Part shown: positions 7,426 to 14,222 of the stretch, piece after piece
How the letters are laid out: the number at the start of each line of letters is the position of its first letter
Numbering within the stretch: position 1 is the stretch's first letter
NCBI GenBank assembly: GCA_041493035.1
Contig: JBGPYB010000018.1
Location: 1-43,719 of the forward strand
From: JBGPYB01 sp041493035
GTDB taxonomy: Bacteria; Acidobacteriota; Vicinamibacteria; Fen-336
DNA: 43,719 nucleotides
Reading direction: 5' to 3'
Notes under the pieces: generated by a model
Databases searched by the model: none
What the model was told of the DNA's origin: nothing
What the model saw: only the letters and a program-made list of their open reading frames with translations
Translations under genes and position numbers: made by a program

Positions 7426-9408
7426 TCAGTACACCCTCTCGATCGCGACACCCGGGTAGTAGTGACTCAGGATCGCCGTGTAGGTCGAGCCGGAACGGGC
7501 CATGCCGAAGGCCCCGACCTGGCAAAGACCGACGCCGTGGCCCCACCCCTTACCGGTGAAGACGAATCGCTCGACGTCGCCGTTCGCGCTCAACTGGCGG
7601 TCGATGACGAAGAGGTTCTCTCGAAGGCCGAGGGCCCACCTTATCTTGAGGCCCTTCAGCGCGAGCTCGCTGTCACTGCCCACTACCGCCATTTCCACGA
7701 CGCGCCCCGAGCTTCCGATCCGACGCGGGACGACGTCTCGCACCGTCCCGACGTTCCCGTACCGCACAATAGCCTTCGCCACCTCAGCCGGCGACAGACG
7801 GACCTCCCAGCGGAAGTATCGCGACGTTCGGTCCGCAGCGGCGCCCAAGCGGCTTTGATCCACCTCAAGAAAGGTAACCCGCCCCTCCTGGGCCACGAAC
7901 AAGATGGCGTCCCCAGTAGCTAGGCTCAGCTCGGAGGCCGCGGCGCGGGAGCCGTCGAGGGAACGGAAGAGACGCACCTGCGGGTCCAGCACAAATGACA
8001 GAAGGGCACCGGCGGCCGTGACCTTCATCTGCCCCCCCTCGCTCCCCTGAAACTCCCCCGAGACGAGCGCTGGGGCGCCCGCCTTTTCCGCGGTCCGCGC
8101 CACGAGAGAGAGGGCTTGCGCCCGTGTGATCGGACGGGCGGCGCGCAGGGTGTTGTCGGGGAACGGGGAGAGGATCCCCTCCTGGATCAACAGGGCAGCG
8201 GCCAGGGCCTCCTCGGGGGCCACGAGGTCGACGCGGTCCTCGATCTGCAAGAGATAGTCGGGGTCGCCGGGCGCCAACAGGCGTCTCGCTCGCTCCTCCC
8301 ACCCCATTGACCCGACGAGGTAGCGGAAGAAAGCGGCGCGACGCGACAGGGGAGGCTCTATCTCCGTCTCTCCGGGCTTGCGCTTCGCAGCGGCAACGAG
8401 GCGCGAGGTCCAGGTCTTCAGCTCGGCGTCCGACGCGACGCCTTTCAGGAACGCCGGCGAGCAGGTCTTCGCCTCGAGTACCCCGAGAGAAACGAGAAGG
8501 GCCAGGTCACGTCCCGAGTCCTCATCGTCTCCTTGCGCGCGGGCTGGCGCGGTCGTCCTGACGAGTGACCAGGCGGATTTCTCCGGCGCGCAGACGACGC
8601 CGTGCAGGTAGGGAGCGCTCTGGCCGTCGAAGACGTTCTCTCCGTCCTCGGTGTGCCCTCCGCAGGTGGAGGTGTAGAGGGCTTCGATGGGAGTGCCCTG
8701 GTAAGTAGCCGCAATCCCCCGCGTCTCCTCGACCGCCCGGTCCGAGAGAGGGCTCTCGGTGGACTTCCCTTTGTAAACCTGACACGCGGCTGTCGCGCAG
8801 ATGTCGTAGCCCCTCGCCTGAAACTGACCGAGGTTCCGGAGGGCGTAGGTGCGGGCCGCCACGGCCTGCGCCTTGAGCGCCTCGATCTGCGGGAACGCCT
8901 GCGGGGACAGCTCGTTCGGAACGACGCCCCTCAGGTACTCTTCGACGTTCACGACGTCGATGACCGTGAGCGCCTCGTCCGTCCGCCGCAGCTCCACGAT
9001 CCCGCGGTAGGGCACGCCGTCCACTCGAAGGATTTCGCCCTCGCCTTTCGGCACGACGAACGCCGACTCGACGTCGTCACCCGTCTGCACGATCCGCAGG
9101 CGTGAAGAACTCAAGGGCGACCTTCCGAAGTCGAGGGTGGGCGCCTCCACGGGGAGCCAGGCCCGTCGCTCCGCCGGCACCCAGGCGACGACACCCGAGT
9201 CCGCGGTAATCGCCACACGGGCGACGTCGGTGGCGAGCCCCACGCTGACTCGGGGAGACGGTACGAAAGCCTCGACGCTGAAGGTCTGGGGCAGCGTTCC
9301 CGCCGGGCGTGCCGGGAGCGTCCGGCACGCGACGGCCAGACCCATGCCGACCGCCACGGCGGCGGCGACGGCCGCGCCGGCGTTCCCGTTCCGATGGACG
9401 CGCCTCAC
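7426..9408 (-). CDS. SpoIID/LytB-like protein with a large insert containing an SLH-like segment
   Basis: This 660-aa envelope protein has a hydrophobic N-terminal segment (residues 9-28) ending in AVAC, a marginal lipobox. The SpoIID/LytB domain is split. The first part (about 90-275) holds V-N-V-E-E-Y-L-R-G-V-V-P-N-E-L and the AVAARTYA block. The closing part at the C-terminus holds K-G-W-G-H-G-V-G-L-C-Q-V-G-A and the H-Y-Y-P-G-V motif. SpoIID is a peptidoglycan lytic transglycosylase in spore formers. Between the halves lie about 280 residues including an S-layer-homology-like stretch (about 403-442, IQEGILSPFPDNTLRAARPI then TRAQAL). The GTG start at 9406-9408 overlaps the TonB-like stop (GTGA). 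No sporulation genes are nearby, so a wall-remodelling or wall-anchoring role is more likely. Confidence 0.85.
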   Translation of the reverse strand: MRRVHRNGNAGAAVAAAVAVGMGLAVACRTLPARPAGTLPQTFSVEAFVPSPRVSVGLATDVARVAITADSGVVAWVPAERRAWLPVEAPTLDFGRSPLSSSRLRIVQTGDDVESAFVVPKGEGEILRVDGVPYRGIVELRRTDEALTVIDVVNVEEYLRGVVPNELSPQAFPQIEALKAQAVAARTYALRNLGQFQARGYDICATAACQVYKGKSTESPLSDRAVEETRGIAATYQGTPIEALYTSTCGGHTEDGENVFDGQSAPYLHGVVCAPEKSAWSLVRTTAPARAQGDDEDSGRDLALLVSLGVLEAKTCSPAFLKGVASDAELKTWTSRLVAAAKRKPGETEIEPPLSRRAAFFRYLVGSMGWEERARRLLAPGDPDYLLQIEDRVDLVAPEEALAAALLIQEGILSPFPDNTLRAARPITRAQALSLVARTAEKAGAPALVSGEFQGSEGGQMKVTAAGALLSFVLDPQVRLFRSLDGSRAAASELSLATGDAILFVAQEGRVTFLEVDQSRLGAAADRTSRYFRWEVRLSPAEVAKAIVRYGNVGTVRDVVPRRIGSSGRVVEMAVVGSDSELALKGLKIRWALGLRENLFVIDRQLSANGDVERFVFTGKGWGHGVGLCQVGAFGMARSGSTYTAILSHYYPGVAIERVY

Positions 9409-10358
9409 GTCCCGGATGGCCCCTCGTTGTAGAGGAACGAGACGTGCATCGTCACACGCTGAGGTCGAAAGTCCCCGGGAAGTGGAAGAAATCGGCTGGC
9501 GACAAGAGCGTTCTGCGCCGCGCGATCCATGGCCGGCTGCCCGGCGGACTTCTCCAGGCGCAGGTTCGTCATTGTGCCGTCCCGCTCAACGGTGAACTCG
9601 ATGTCCACGTGCCCCCGGAAGTTCAGCTGGGCCGGCAGGGGCACGATCCAGTTACGGTAGACCTCGTTCTTGAAGTGGTTGATCCACGCCGTGAAATCGG
9701 CGCCCTCAGGATCGAAGAAAAGCCCGCCCATCTGCTTCCCCGCTCCCGACGGCAGGCCGTGGGGTCCCGACTCGTCCATGCGCCGGACGATGTCCTCCAC
9801 CGAGGAAGCTACGGAGGCGGGCTGCGGCCCGGCTCCCTTCCGCGACCCGTCTTGCCCTCTGGGAAGATCCCCAGCCACTCCCGGGGGGAGTCTGAACCCG
9901 GGGGCCTGGGGCGTTTCGACGCGGTCCCCAGCCTTGGCCACCGCCTCCGACGATGGCGTGGTCGGGGCTGGCGGAGGGGGCGTCGCCGGAGTCGCGTTCG
10001 GCTTCCCCTTCGCAGCGCTGATCTCTTCGTCCTTCCGGAGGATCATCGGGCCCTTGGCCCGATCGGCCCCCACGCTGATCTTGTCCTTGGCCTCCGGCGA
10101 TGGCGGAGGCGTGGGCCGTGGTGCGGGCGCGGGGGCAGCGGCTGGGGGACGAGGCGCCCGGGGGGCGGGAGCGGGCATGAGACGCCTGAGGGTCGCCGGG
10201 GGGGGCAGGAAGACACGTCGGGCCGCCGCGCCAGGGTCTGGGCTCGGGGCGGTCTCCTTGCTATCGCTCACCCGCGGGTGGCTGGCCAGGCTCATCACGA
10301 TCACCGAATGCACCAGGAGCGAAATGAGAAAGCCCTGGCGCTGGTCATAGCGCGCCAC
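9405..10358 (-). CDS. TonB-like energy-transducer/envelope-spanning protein
   Basis: This 317-aa protein has an N-terminal membrane anchor (about residues 9-28, FLISLLVHSVIVMSLASHP), a long Pro/Ala-rich spacer (about 45-215) and a C-terminal TonB-type domain (about 225-317). That domain carries Y-R-N-W, then VDIEFTVERDGTMTNLRLEKS, and SRFLPLP. TonB family proteins couple the inner-membrane proton-motive force to outer-membrane receptors, but no exbB/exbD or receptor is in the window. The start is GTG at 10356-10358 with a GAGGTG Shine-Dalgarno about 8 nt upstream. It overlaps the SpoIID-like gene by 4 nt, so the two are probably made together and may act in the same envelope process. A TolA-like role is an alternative. 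Confidence 0.83.
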   Translation of the reverse strand: MARYDQRQGFLISLLVHSVIVMSLASHPRVSDSKETAPSPDPGAAARRVFLPPPATLRRLMPAPAPRAPRPPAAAPAPAPRPTPPPSPEAKDKISVGADRAKGPMILRKDEEISAAKGKPNATPATPPPPAPTTPSSEAVAKAGDRVETPQAPGFRLPPGVAGDLPRGQDGSRKGAGPQPASVASSVEDIVRRMDESGPHGLPSGAGKQMGGLFFDPEGADFTAWINHFKNEVYRNWIVPLPAQLNFRGHVDIEFTVERDGTMTNLRLEKSAGQPAMDRAAQNALVASRFLPLPGDFRPQRVTMHVSFLYNEGPSGT

Positions 10359-10391
10359 TACCGGTTCACCTCACCGGGCCAAGAAACAACA

Positions 10392-10422
10392 ATTCTACCA
10401 CGCCCTTCGGGCCTCCGTCCAA
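10392..10422 (-). promoter_or_regulatory. Putative extended -10 promoter for the TonB-like/SpoIID-like pair
   Basis: On the minus strand TAGAAT (10392-10397) is preceded by TGG, giving an extended -10. A TTGGAC (10417-10422) lies 19 bp further upstream as a poor -35. The predicted leader of about 27 nt contains the GAGGTG ribosome site. A short GCCC-GAA-GGGC inverted repeat sits within the spacer. Confidence 0.55.
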
Positions 10423-10492
10423 GCGTCGACCCAATGGGTGGTAGCCCCGGGGCAGACTCCACTATGGGTTGGCGTCGGATTCCACCTGGGAC

Positions 10493-11437
10493 TCAACCCC
10501 CATCGGGCCGAGCGGTGTCCTCCATCCGAGCAAGCACGACGTGGGCCAGGGCCAGGGCGCGGCGTCCGTCGGCCGCGGAGACGACCGGCGTGCTGCGCTC
10601 CTCTACGGCACGCAGGAACGCCTCCAGTTGCAGCCGGAGGGGTTCCTGGTCGGGCGCCGAGGTCCGCTCGACCACGATTTCGGGGCGCCCCTCGCCGCGA
10701 TCCGTCAGGCGGGACACCTGGGCCTCTTTCGCCGCGAAGTCGGCCGAGATGTAGGTTCGCGGGGCGAAGACACGGAATTTCCGGACCTTCTCGGTCGACA
10801 CGCGGCTGGCCGTGAGGTTGGCGATCAGGCCCGACCGGAACCGCAGCCGGGCGCTCGCAATGTCCACTCTCGGTGTCAGCACCGGGACACCGACGGCATC
10901 GACCTGGACGATCTCCGTTCCGTCGAGGGCCAGGACGATATCGAGGTCGTGGATCATCAGATCGAGGACGACGTCGATGTCGAGGCTGCGCGGGGAGAAG
11001 ACCCCCAGGCGGTGGGCCTCGATGAAGCGGGGGTCACGTGCTTCGGCCAGCAACAAGGCCGTCGCGGGATTGAAACGCTCGATGTGTCCGATCTGGAGGA
11101 CGGCTCCCTTTGAAGCGGCCAGCTCCATCAGGTCGTCAGCCTCTTCGAGGGTCACCGTCATGGGCTTCTCGAGGAGAACATCCTTGCCCGCATCGAGAAG
11201 ACGCCGCGCCACTGGGTAATGATCGGCGGTGGGGACCGCTACAGAAACGGCATCCGCGGCAGCAACGACCTCCTCGAGGCCGTCCAGCACCGCGACGCCG
11301 TGCGTTGTCGCGACCTCCCGCGCCCGCGTCGCATCCCTGTCGCAGACGCCCACGAGTGTGGCCGAAGGAAGCGAGGCGTAGACGCGTGCGTGGTGTTGGC
11401 CGAGAGCGCCCACCCCGACGACGGCCACCCGCGTCAT
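10493..11437 (-). CDS. Gfo/Idh/MocA family NAD(P)-dependent oxidoreductase of the lipid A cluster
   Basis: This 314-aa enzyme has an N-terminal Rossmann fold with G-V-G-A-L-G at residues 8-13 and the family E-K-P motif at 90-92, followed by the C-terminal Gfo/Idh alpha/beta domain. The family oxidises or reduces sugar and nucleotide-sugar hydroxyls. Its ATG (11435-11437) overlaps the lpxI stop as ATGA, so it belongs to the lipid A gene set. GnnA, the UDP-GlcNAc 3-dehydrogenase that makes the 3-amino sugar of some lipid As, belongs to this family, but its aminotransferase partner GnnB is not in the window. A sugar-modifying role for lipid A is therefore inference. An upstream TTG would add five residues and is rejected. 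Confidence 0.85.
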   Translation of the reverse strand: MTRVAVVGVGALGQHHARVYASLPSATLVGVCDRDATRAREVATTHGVAVLDGLEEVVAAADAVSVAVPTADHYPVARRLLDAGKDVLLEKPMTVTLEEADDLMELAASKGAVLQIGHIERFNPATALLLAEARDPRFIEAHRLGVFSPRSLDIDVVLDLMIHDLDIVLALDGTEIVQVDAVGVPVLTPRVDIASARLRFRSGLIANLTASRVSTEKVRKFRVFAPRTYISADFAAKEAQVSRLTDRGEGRPEIVVERTSAPDQEPLRLQLEAFLRAVEERSTPVVSAADGRRALALAHVVLARMEDTARPDGG

Positions 11438-12249
11438 GGGCTCATCCCCCAAACAGCGATCCCGTCGGCGTTCGCGGCATCCAGGAACGACGCGCGGTCC
11501 ACCAGAAGGGTCTTGCCGGCATCCACCGCGAGCACCCGCGCGCCGGCTTCACGCATCGCGGCGAGTGTTCCATCGCCCACCACCGGCACGTCGAAACGCA
11601 TGTCCTGCTTCGGCTTGGAGACCTTGACGACGATAGCTCCGGGGCCGGCGATGCGGCCCGCCCTTCGGATCGTCTCATCGGTTCCCTCCATGGCCTCGAG
11701 GGCCACGGCCGCGCGGTCCTTCACGACAGCCGTCTGCCCGAGGTCCAGACCCGCGAGCGTTCGAGCGACCGTGGCGCCGTAGTCCACGTCGCGGCGTTCC
11801 GCCTGGGATGGCGACCGCCGTGTCATGGCCCCCGGGGTCGCCATCTGGTCCCGCAGAAACTCGACCGACGAGAGGAGGGTTATTCCCTCGCGGCCAAGGG
11901 CGTCGGCGATCCCGCCGATCAAGTTGTCAGTGCTCTTCACCGCGAGGCGTGCCAGTACACCGAGGAGCTTCAGATCCGGAACCACGTCGGAGAAGATCTG
12001 GCGATGCTTCACCTGTCCGGCCATCACCGCTTCGGTCGCGCCGGCGCTGCGGAGAGCGTCGATGCACTTTCCGAGCTGCCCGAGGCTCACCCAGTGGGTC
12101 TCGTCGACCGCCTTTTCCAGGCTGGGGTCGGCTTCCTCTCGAATCGCCACGGCAACCACCCGGCGCTGCACGCGGTGGGCGCCGTCAGCCACCAGGAAGG
12201 GGAAGCGCCCATTCCCGGCGATAAGGCCCAGGGGGCGCCCGTCGCTCAT
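11434..12249 (-). CDS. lpxI: UDP-2,3-diacylglucosamine pyrophosphatase LpxI (DUF1009)
   Basis: This 271-aa protein matches the LpxI family, the alternative to LpxH, which cleaves UDP-2,3-diacylglucosamine to lipid X and UMP. It begins with G-L-I-A-G-N-G-R-F-P-F-L. Other family blocks are AVMAGQVKHRQIF, the LLSSVEFL segment, KDRAAVALEAMEGTDETI, then KVSKPKQDMRFDVPVVG and a Gly-rich end with VLAVDAGKTLLVD. Length agrees. Both ends are 4-base ATGA overlaps, with fabZ-lpxA upstream and the Gfo/Idh gene downstream. lpxB, which often follows, is absent from the window. Confidence 0.93.
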   Translation of the reverse strand: MSDGRPLGLIAGNGRFPFLVADGAHRVQRRVVAVAIREEADPSLEKAVDETHWVSLGQLGKCIDALRSAGATEAVMAGQVKHRQIFSDVVPDLKLLGVLARLAVKSTDNLIGGIADALGREGITLLSSVEFLRDQMATPGAMTRRSPSQAERRDVDYGATVARTLAGLDLGQTAVVKDRAAVALEAMEGTDETIRRAGRIAGPGAIVVKVSKPKQDMRFDVPVVGDGTLAAMREAGARVLAVDAGKTLLVDRASFLDAANADGIAVWGMSP

Positions 12250-13490
12250 TCGGCGTCCGAGGACGAGACGCGACGGTGGCGCTTCAGGATGACGCCGCGC
12301 TCAGACGTCCGGATGAAGTCGACTATTCGTCGCACCTCAGCCGGAACGTCTCCGTCGGTCTCCAGACGCTCGAGAGCCTGCGAGGTGTTGAGGTGGCTCT
12401 GGAGCAGGAGCCTATAGGCCTGCCGGATGGCCGCAACGCTCTCCGGCGTGAACCCGCGCCTTTGCAGCCCGACGCCGTTGACTCCGTAGATCCGCGCCCG
12501 ATTGCCCACCGTTTTCGAATATGGCAACACGTCCTTCGTGACGACGCTATATCCACCGACGAAGGCGTGGAACCCGACCCGGCAGAACTGGTGAATCCCC
12601 GAAGAGGCGCCGACGGAGGCGAAGTCCTCCACTGTGACGTGGCCGCCCAGCGTGGCCGCGTTCGCAAGGATCGTGTGATTCCCGATGCGGCAGTCGTGGG
12701 CCACGTGGGCATACGCCATCAGCAGGTTGTCCGAACCGATCTCCGTCACCCCTCCACCCAGCTCGGTCCCCAAATGGACGGTCACGAACTCGCGGATGGC
12801 GTTCCTGTCGCCGATCACGAGACGGCTCGACTCCCCCCGGTACTTCAGGTCCTGCGGGACGATCCCGACCGAGCAGAAGGGAAAGAGATGGTTGTCTTCG
12901 CCGATCAAGGTGTCGCCGTCCACGACCGCGTGGGAGTCGACGATGGTGCGCGCGCCGAGCCGGACCCGCGGACCGATGACGGCGAACGGCCCCACGCGCA
13001 CTCCCGGACCCAGGACGGCGCCGGGCGCCACCGACGCCGCCTTGTCCACGGCGGGGCGATCGAGGGTCACGACCTGGAGCAGGAGGCGGGCCTCGGCCAC
13101 GCGATGACCTGCGACCTGCACCTCGCCCCGCACCCGCCAGAGTTTGCCGCGATGATGAAGAACACGGATCTCCAGCCGGAGCTGGTCCCCCGGAATCGCG
13201 GGCCGCCGAAACTTTGCCTCGTCGATCCCGACGACGTTGACCTCAACCCTTCCGGGATCGGGGGCGCGCTTCAGAAGCCAAAGCCCCGCCGCCTGGGCCA
13301 GGCACTCCATGATCAGGACCCCGGGCATTACCGGTGCCCCGGGGAAGTGACCCTCGAAGAACTCTTCGGAGCCCGTCACGTTCTTGATGGCCACGAGGCC
13401 GCCCTCGGGGTCGTGCTCGAGAACCCGGTCGACCAGAACGAAAGGGTACTGGGTGGGGATCTGGCGGATGAGGCCGGCGATATCGATCAT
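12246..13490 (-). CDS. fabZ-lpxA: FabZ-LpxA fusion: 3-hydroxyacyl-ACP dehydratase + UDP-GlcNAc 3-O-acyltransferase
   Basis: One uninterrupted 414-codon frame encodes two enzymes. Residues 1 to about 145 are FabZ, with the hot-dog-fold motif G-H-F-P-G-A-P-V-M-P-G (catalytic His48) and E-C-L-A-Q (Glu62). Residues about 148-414 are LpxA, a hexapeptide-repeat left-handed helix that transfers 3-hydroxyacyl from ACP to UDP-GlcNAc. It shows A-H-V-A-H-D-C-R-I-G with catalytic His265, a TVHLGT block and the usual C-terminal helices. The joint is about VTLDRPAVDK, with no long linker. FabZ and LpxA use the same 3-hydroxyacyl-ACP pool, so the fusion joins two enzymes that compete for one substrate. The start is ATG at 13488-13490 with GAGAG upstream. 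LpxC-FabZ fusions are known in other phyla; this pairing is less familiar to me. Confidence 0.95.
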   Translation of the reverse strand: MIDIAGLIRQIPTQYPFVLVDRVLEHDPEGGLVAIKNVTGSEEFFEGHFPGAPVMPGVLIMECLAQAAGLWLLKRAPDPGRVEVNVVGIDEAKFRRPAIPGDQLRLEIRVLHHRGKLWRVRGEVQVAGHRVAEARLLLQVVTLDRPAVDKAASVAPGAVLGPGVRVGPFAVIGPRVRLGARTIVDSHAVVDGDTLIGEDNHLFPFCSVGIVPQDLKYRGESSRLVIGDRNAIREFVTVHLGTELGGGVTEIGSDNLLMAYAHVAHDCRIGNHTILANAATLGGHVTVEDFASVGASSGIHQFCRVGFHAFVGGYSVVTKDVLPYSKTVGNRARIYGVNGVGLQRRGFTPESVAAIRQAYRLLLQSHLNTSQALERLETDGDVPAEVRRIVDFIRTSERGVILKRHRRVSSSDAE

Positions 13491-13503
13491 GCTCTCTCGT
13501 AGG

Positions 13504-13542
13504 GGCGTGACGTCGCTCGCACCCGCCGAACGACGCCACGCC
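13504..13542 (-). other. Strong hairpin between skp and fabZ-lpxA
   Basis: On the minus-strand RNA a 12-bp stem can form: 13504-13509 pairs with 13537-13542, 13510/13536 is a G-U pair, and 13511-13515 pairs with 13531-13535, closing a 15-nt loop. It ends about 13 nt before the fabZ-lpxA ATG and has no U-tract after it. It is therefore more likely an RNA-processing, stability or translation-control element than a terminator. Confidence 0.5.
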
Positions 13543-13553
13543 CTCGCGTCCGA

Positions 13554-14213
13554 CTACGGCTTGGAAGGCGCCGCCGCTGGCTTCTCGGGGGCCTTGGGGC
13601 CCGACGCGGCGGGGGCCTTGGCCTTGGCCGCCCGCTCGGCGTCATCGGCCTTCACGATCACCTCACGGGAGATGTCGTAGTCCTTGGAGACCGCCAGGAT
13701 CACGCGGCTGTCGAGAAGGAGGTCAATGCCCTTTTCCTTCACCACGGCGTCGATGTGGGGCTTGACCTTCACCTGGAAGTCGTTCTCCAGGCTCTGGGCC
13801 TGCTGCTGCGCACGGTCGCGCATGCGCTGAAGCTCCTGCTGTCCGTCCTCCAGGAACGCCTGTCGATCGCGCGTCTTGCGCACGATCTCCTGGCGCTTCT
13901 TGTCGGCGGCGTCGGGGGAGAGAACGCTTCCCTGCTTCTCCAACTCGTCCTGGAGCGCCTTGATCGCGGCGTCCGTCTTTTGCAGCTCGTTCTGTTTCTT
14001 GGTCCCTTCGGCGTCGATCTCGTTCTTCAGGACGTCCAGCTGCGACGCATAGCCCTTGCCGAGAAGCGTCTCGGCGGAAACCCGAGCCATGTCGAGGACC
14101 GCGATCCGCGGGCTGCGAACGTCCGGCTTGGCCGCGGCGGGAGCGGCATCCTGGGCAAGAGCGGCGCCGGCCGAGATGGCCAAGAACGTTGCGAGGAGGT
14201 ACGTCTTTCTCAT
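13554..14213 (-). CDS. skp: Periplasmic chaperone Skp/OmpH
   Basis: This 219-aa protein starts with a signal peptide (MRKTYLLATFLAISAGAALA, cleavage before QDAAP). The OmpH domain follows: a beta strand (RIAVLDMARV), a long Lys/Glu/Gln-rich coiled coil (about 55-160) and a closing strand (GIDLLLDSRVILAVSKDYDI). Skp holds unfolded outer-membrane proteins on their way to BamA. The C-terminus carries an extra Ala/Lys/Pro-rich tail of about 35 residues. The gene follows bamA by 9 nt with an AGGAGA Shine-Dalgarno. Its order with bamA and fabZ-lpxA is conserved in diderms, except that lpxD normally sits next. Confidence 0.9.
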   Translation of the reverse strand: MRKTYLLATFLAISAGAALAQDAAPAAAKPDVRSPRIAVLDMARVSAETLLGKGYASQLDVLKNEIDAEGTKKQNELQKTDAAIKALQDELEKQGSVLSPDAADKKRQEIVRKTRDRQAFLEDGQQELQRMRDRAQQQAQSLENDFQVKVKPHIDAVVKEKGIDLLLDSRVILAVSKDYDISREVIVKADDAERAAKAKAPAASGPKAPEKPAAAPSKP

Positions 14214-14222
14214 GTCTTCTCC

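Noticed and set aside
10441..10492. Possible terminator after the Gfo/Idh gene (GCCCCGGGGC palindrome)
   Set aside because: Stem is only 5 bp with no T-tract; not convincing as an intrinsic terminator.
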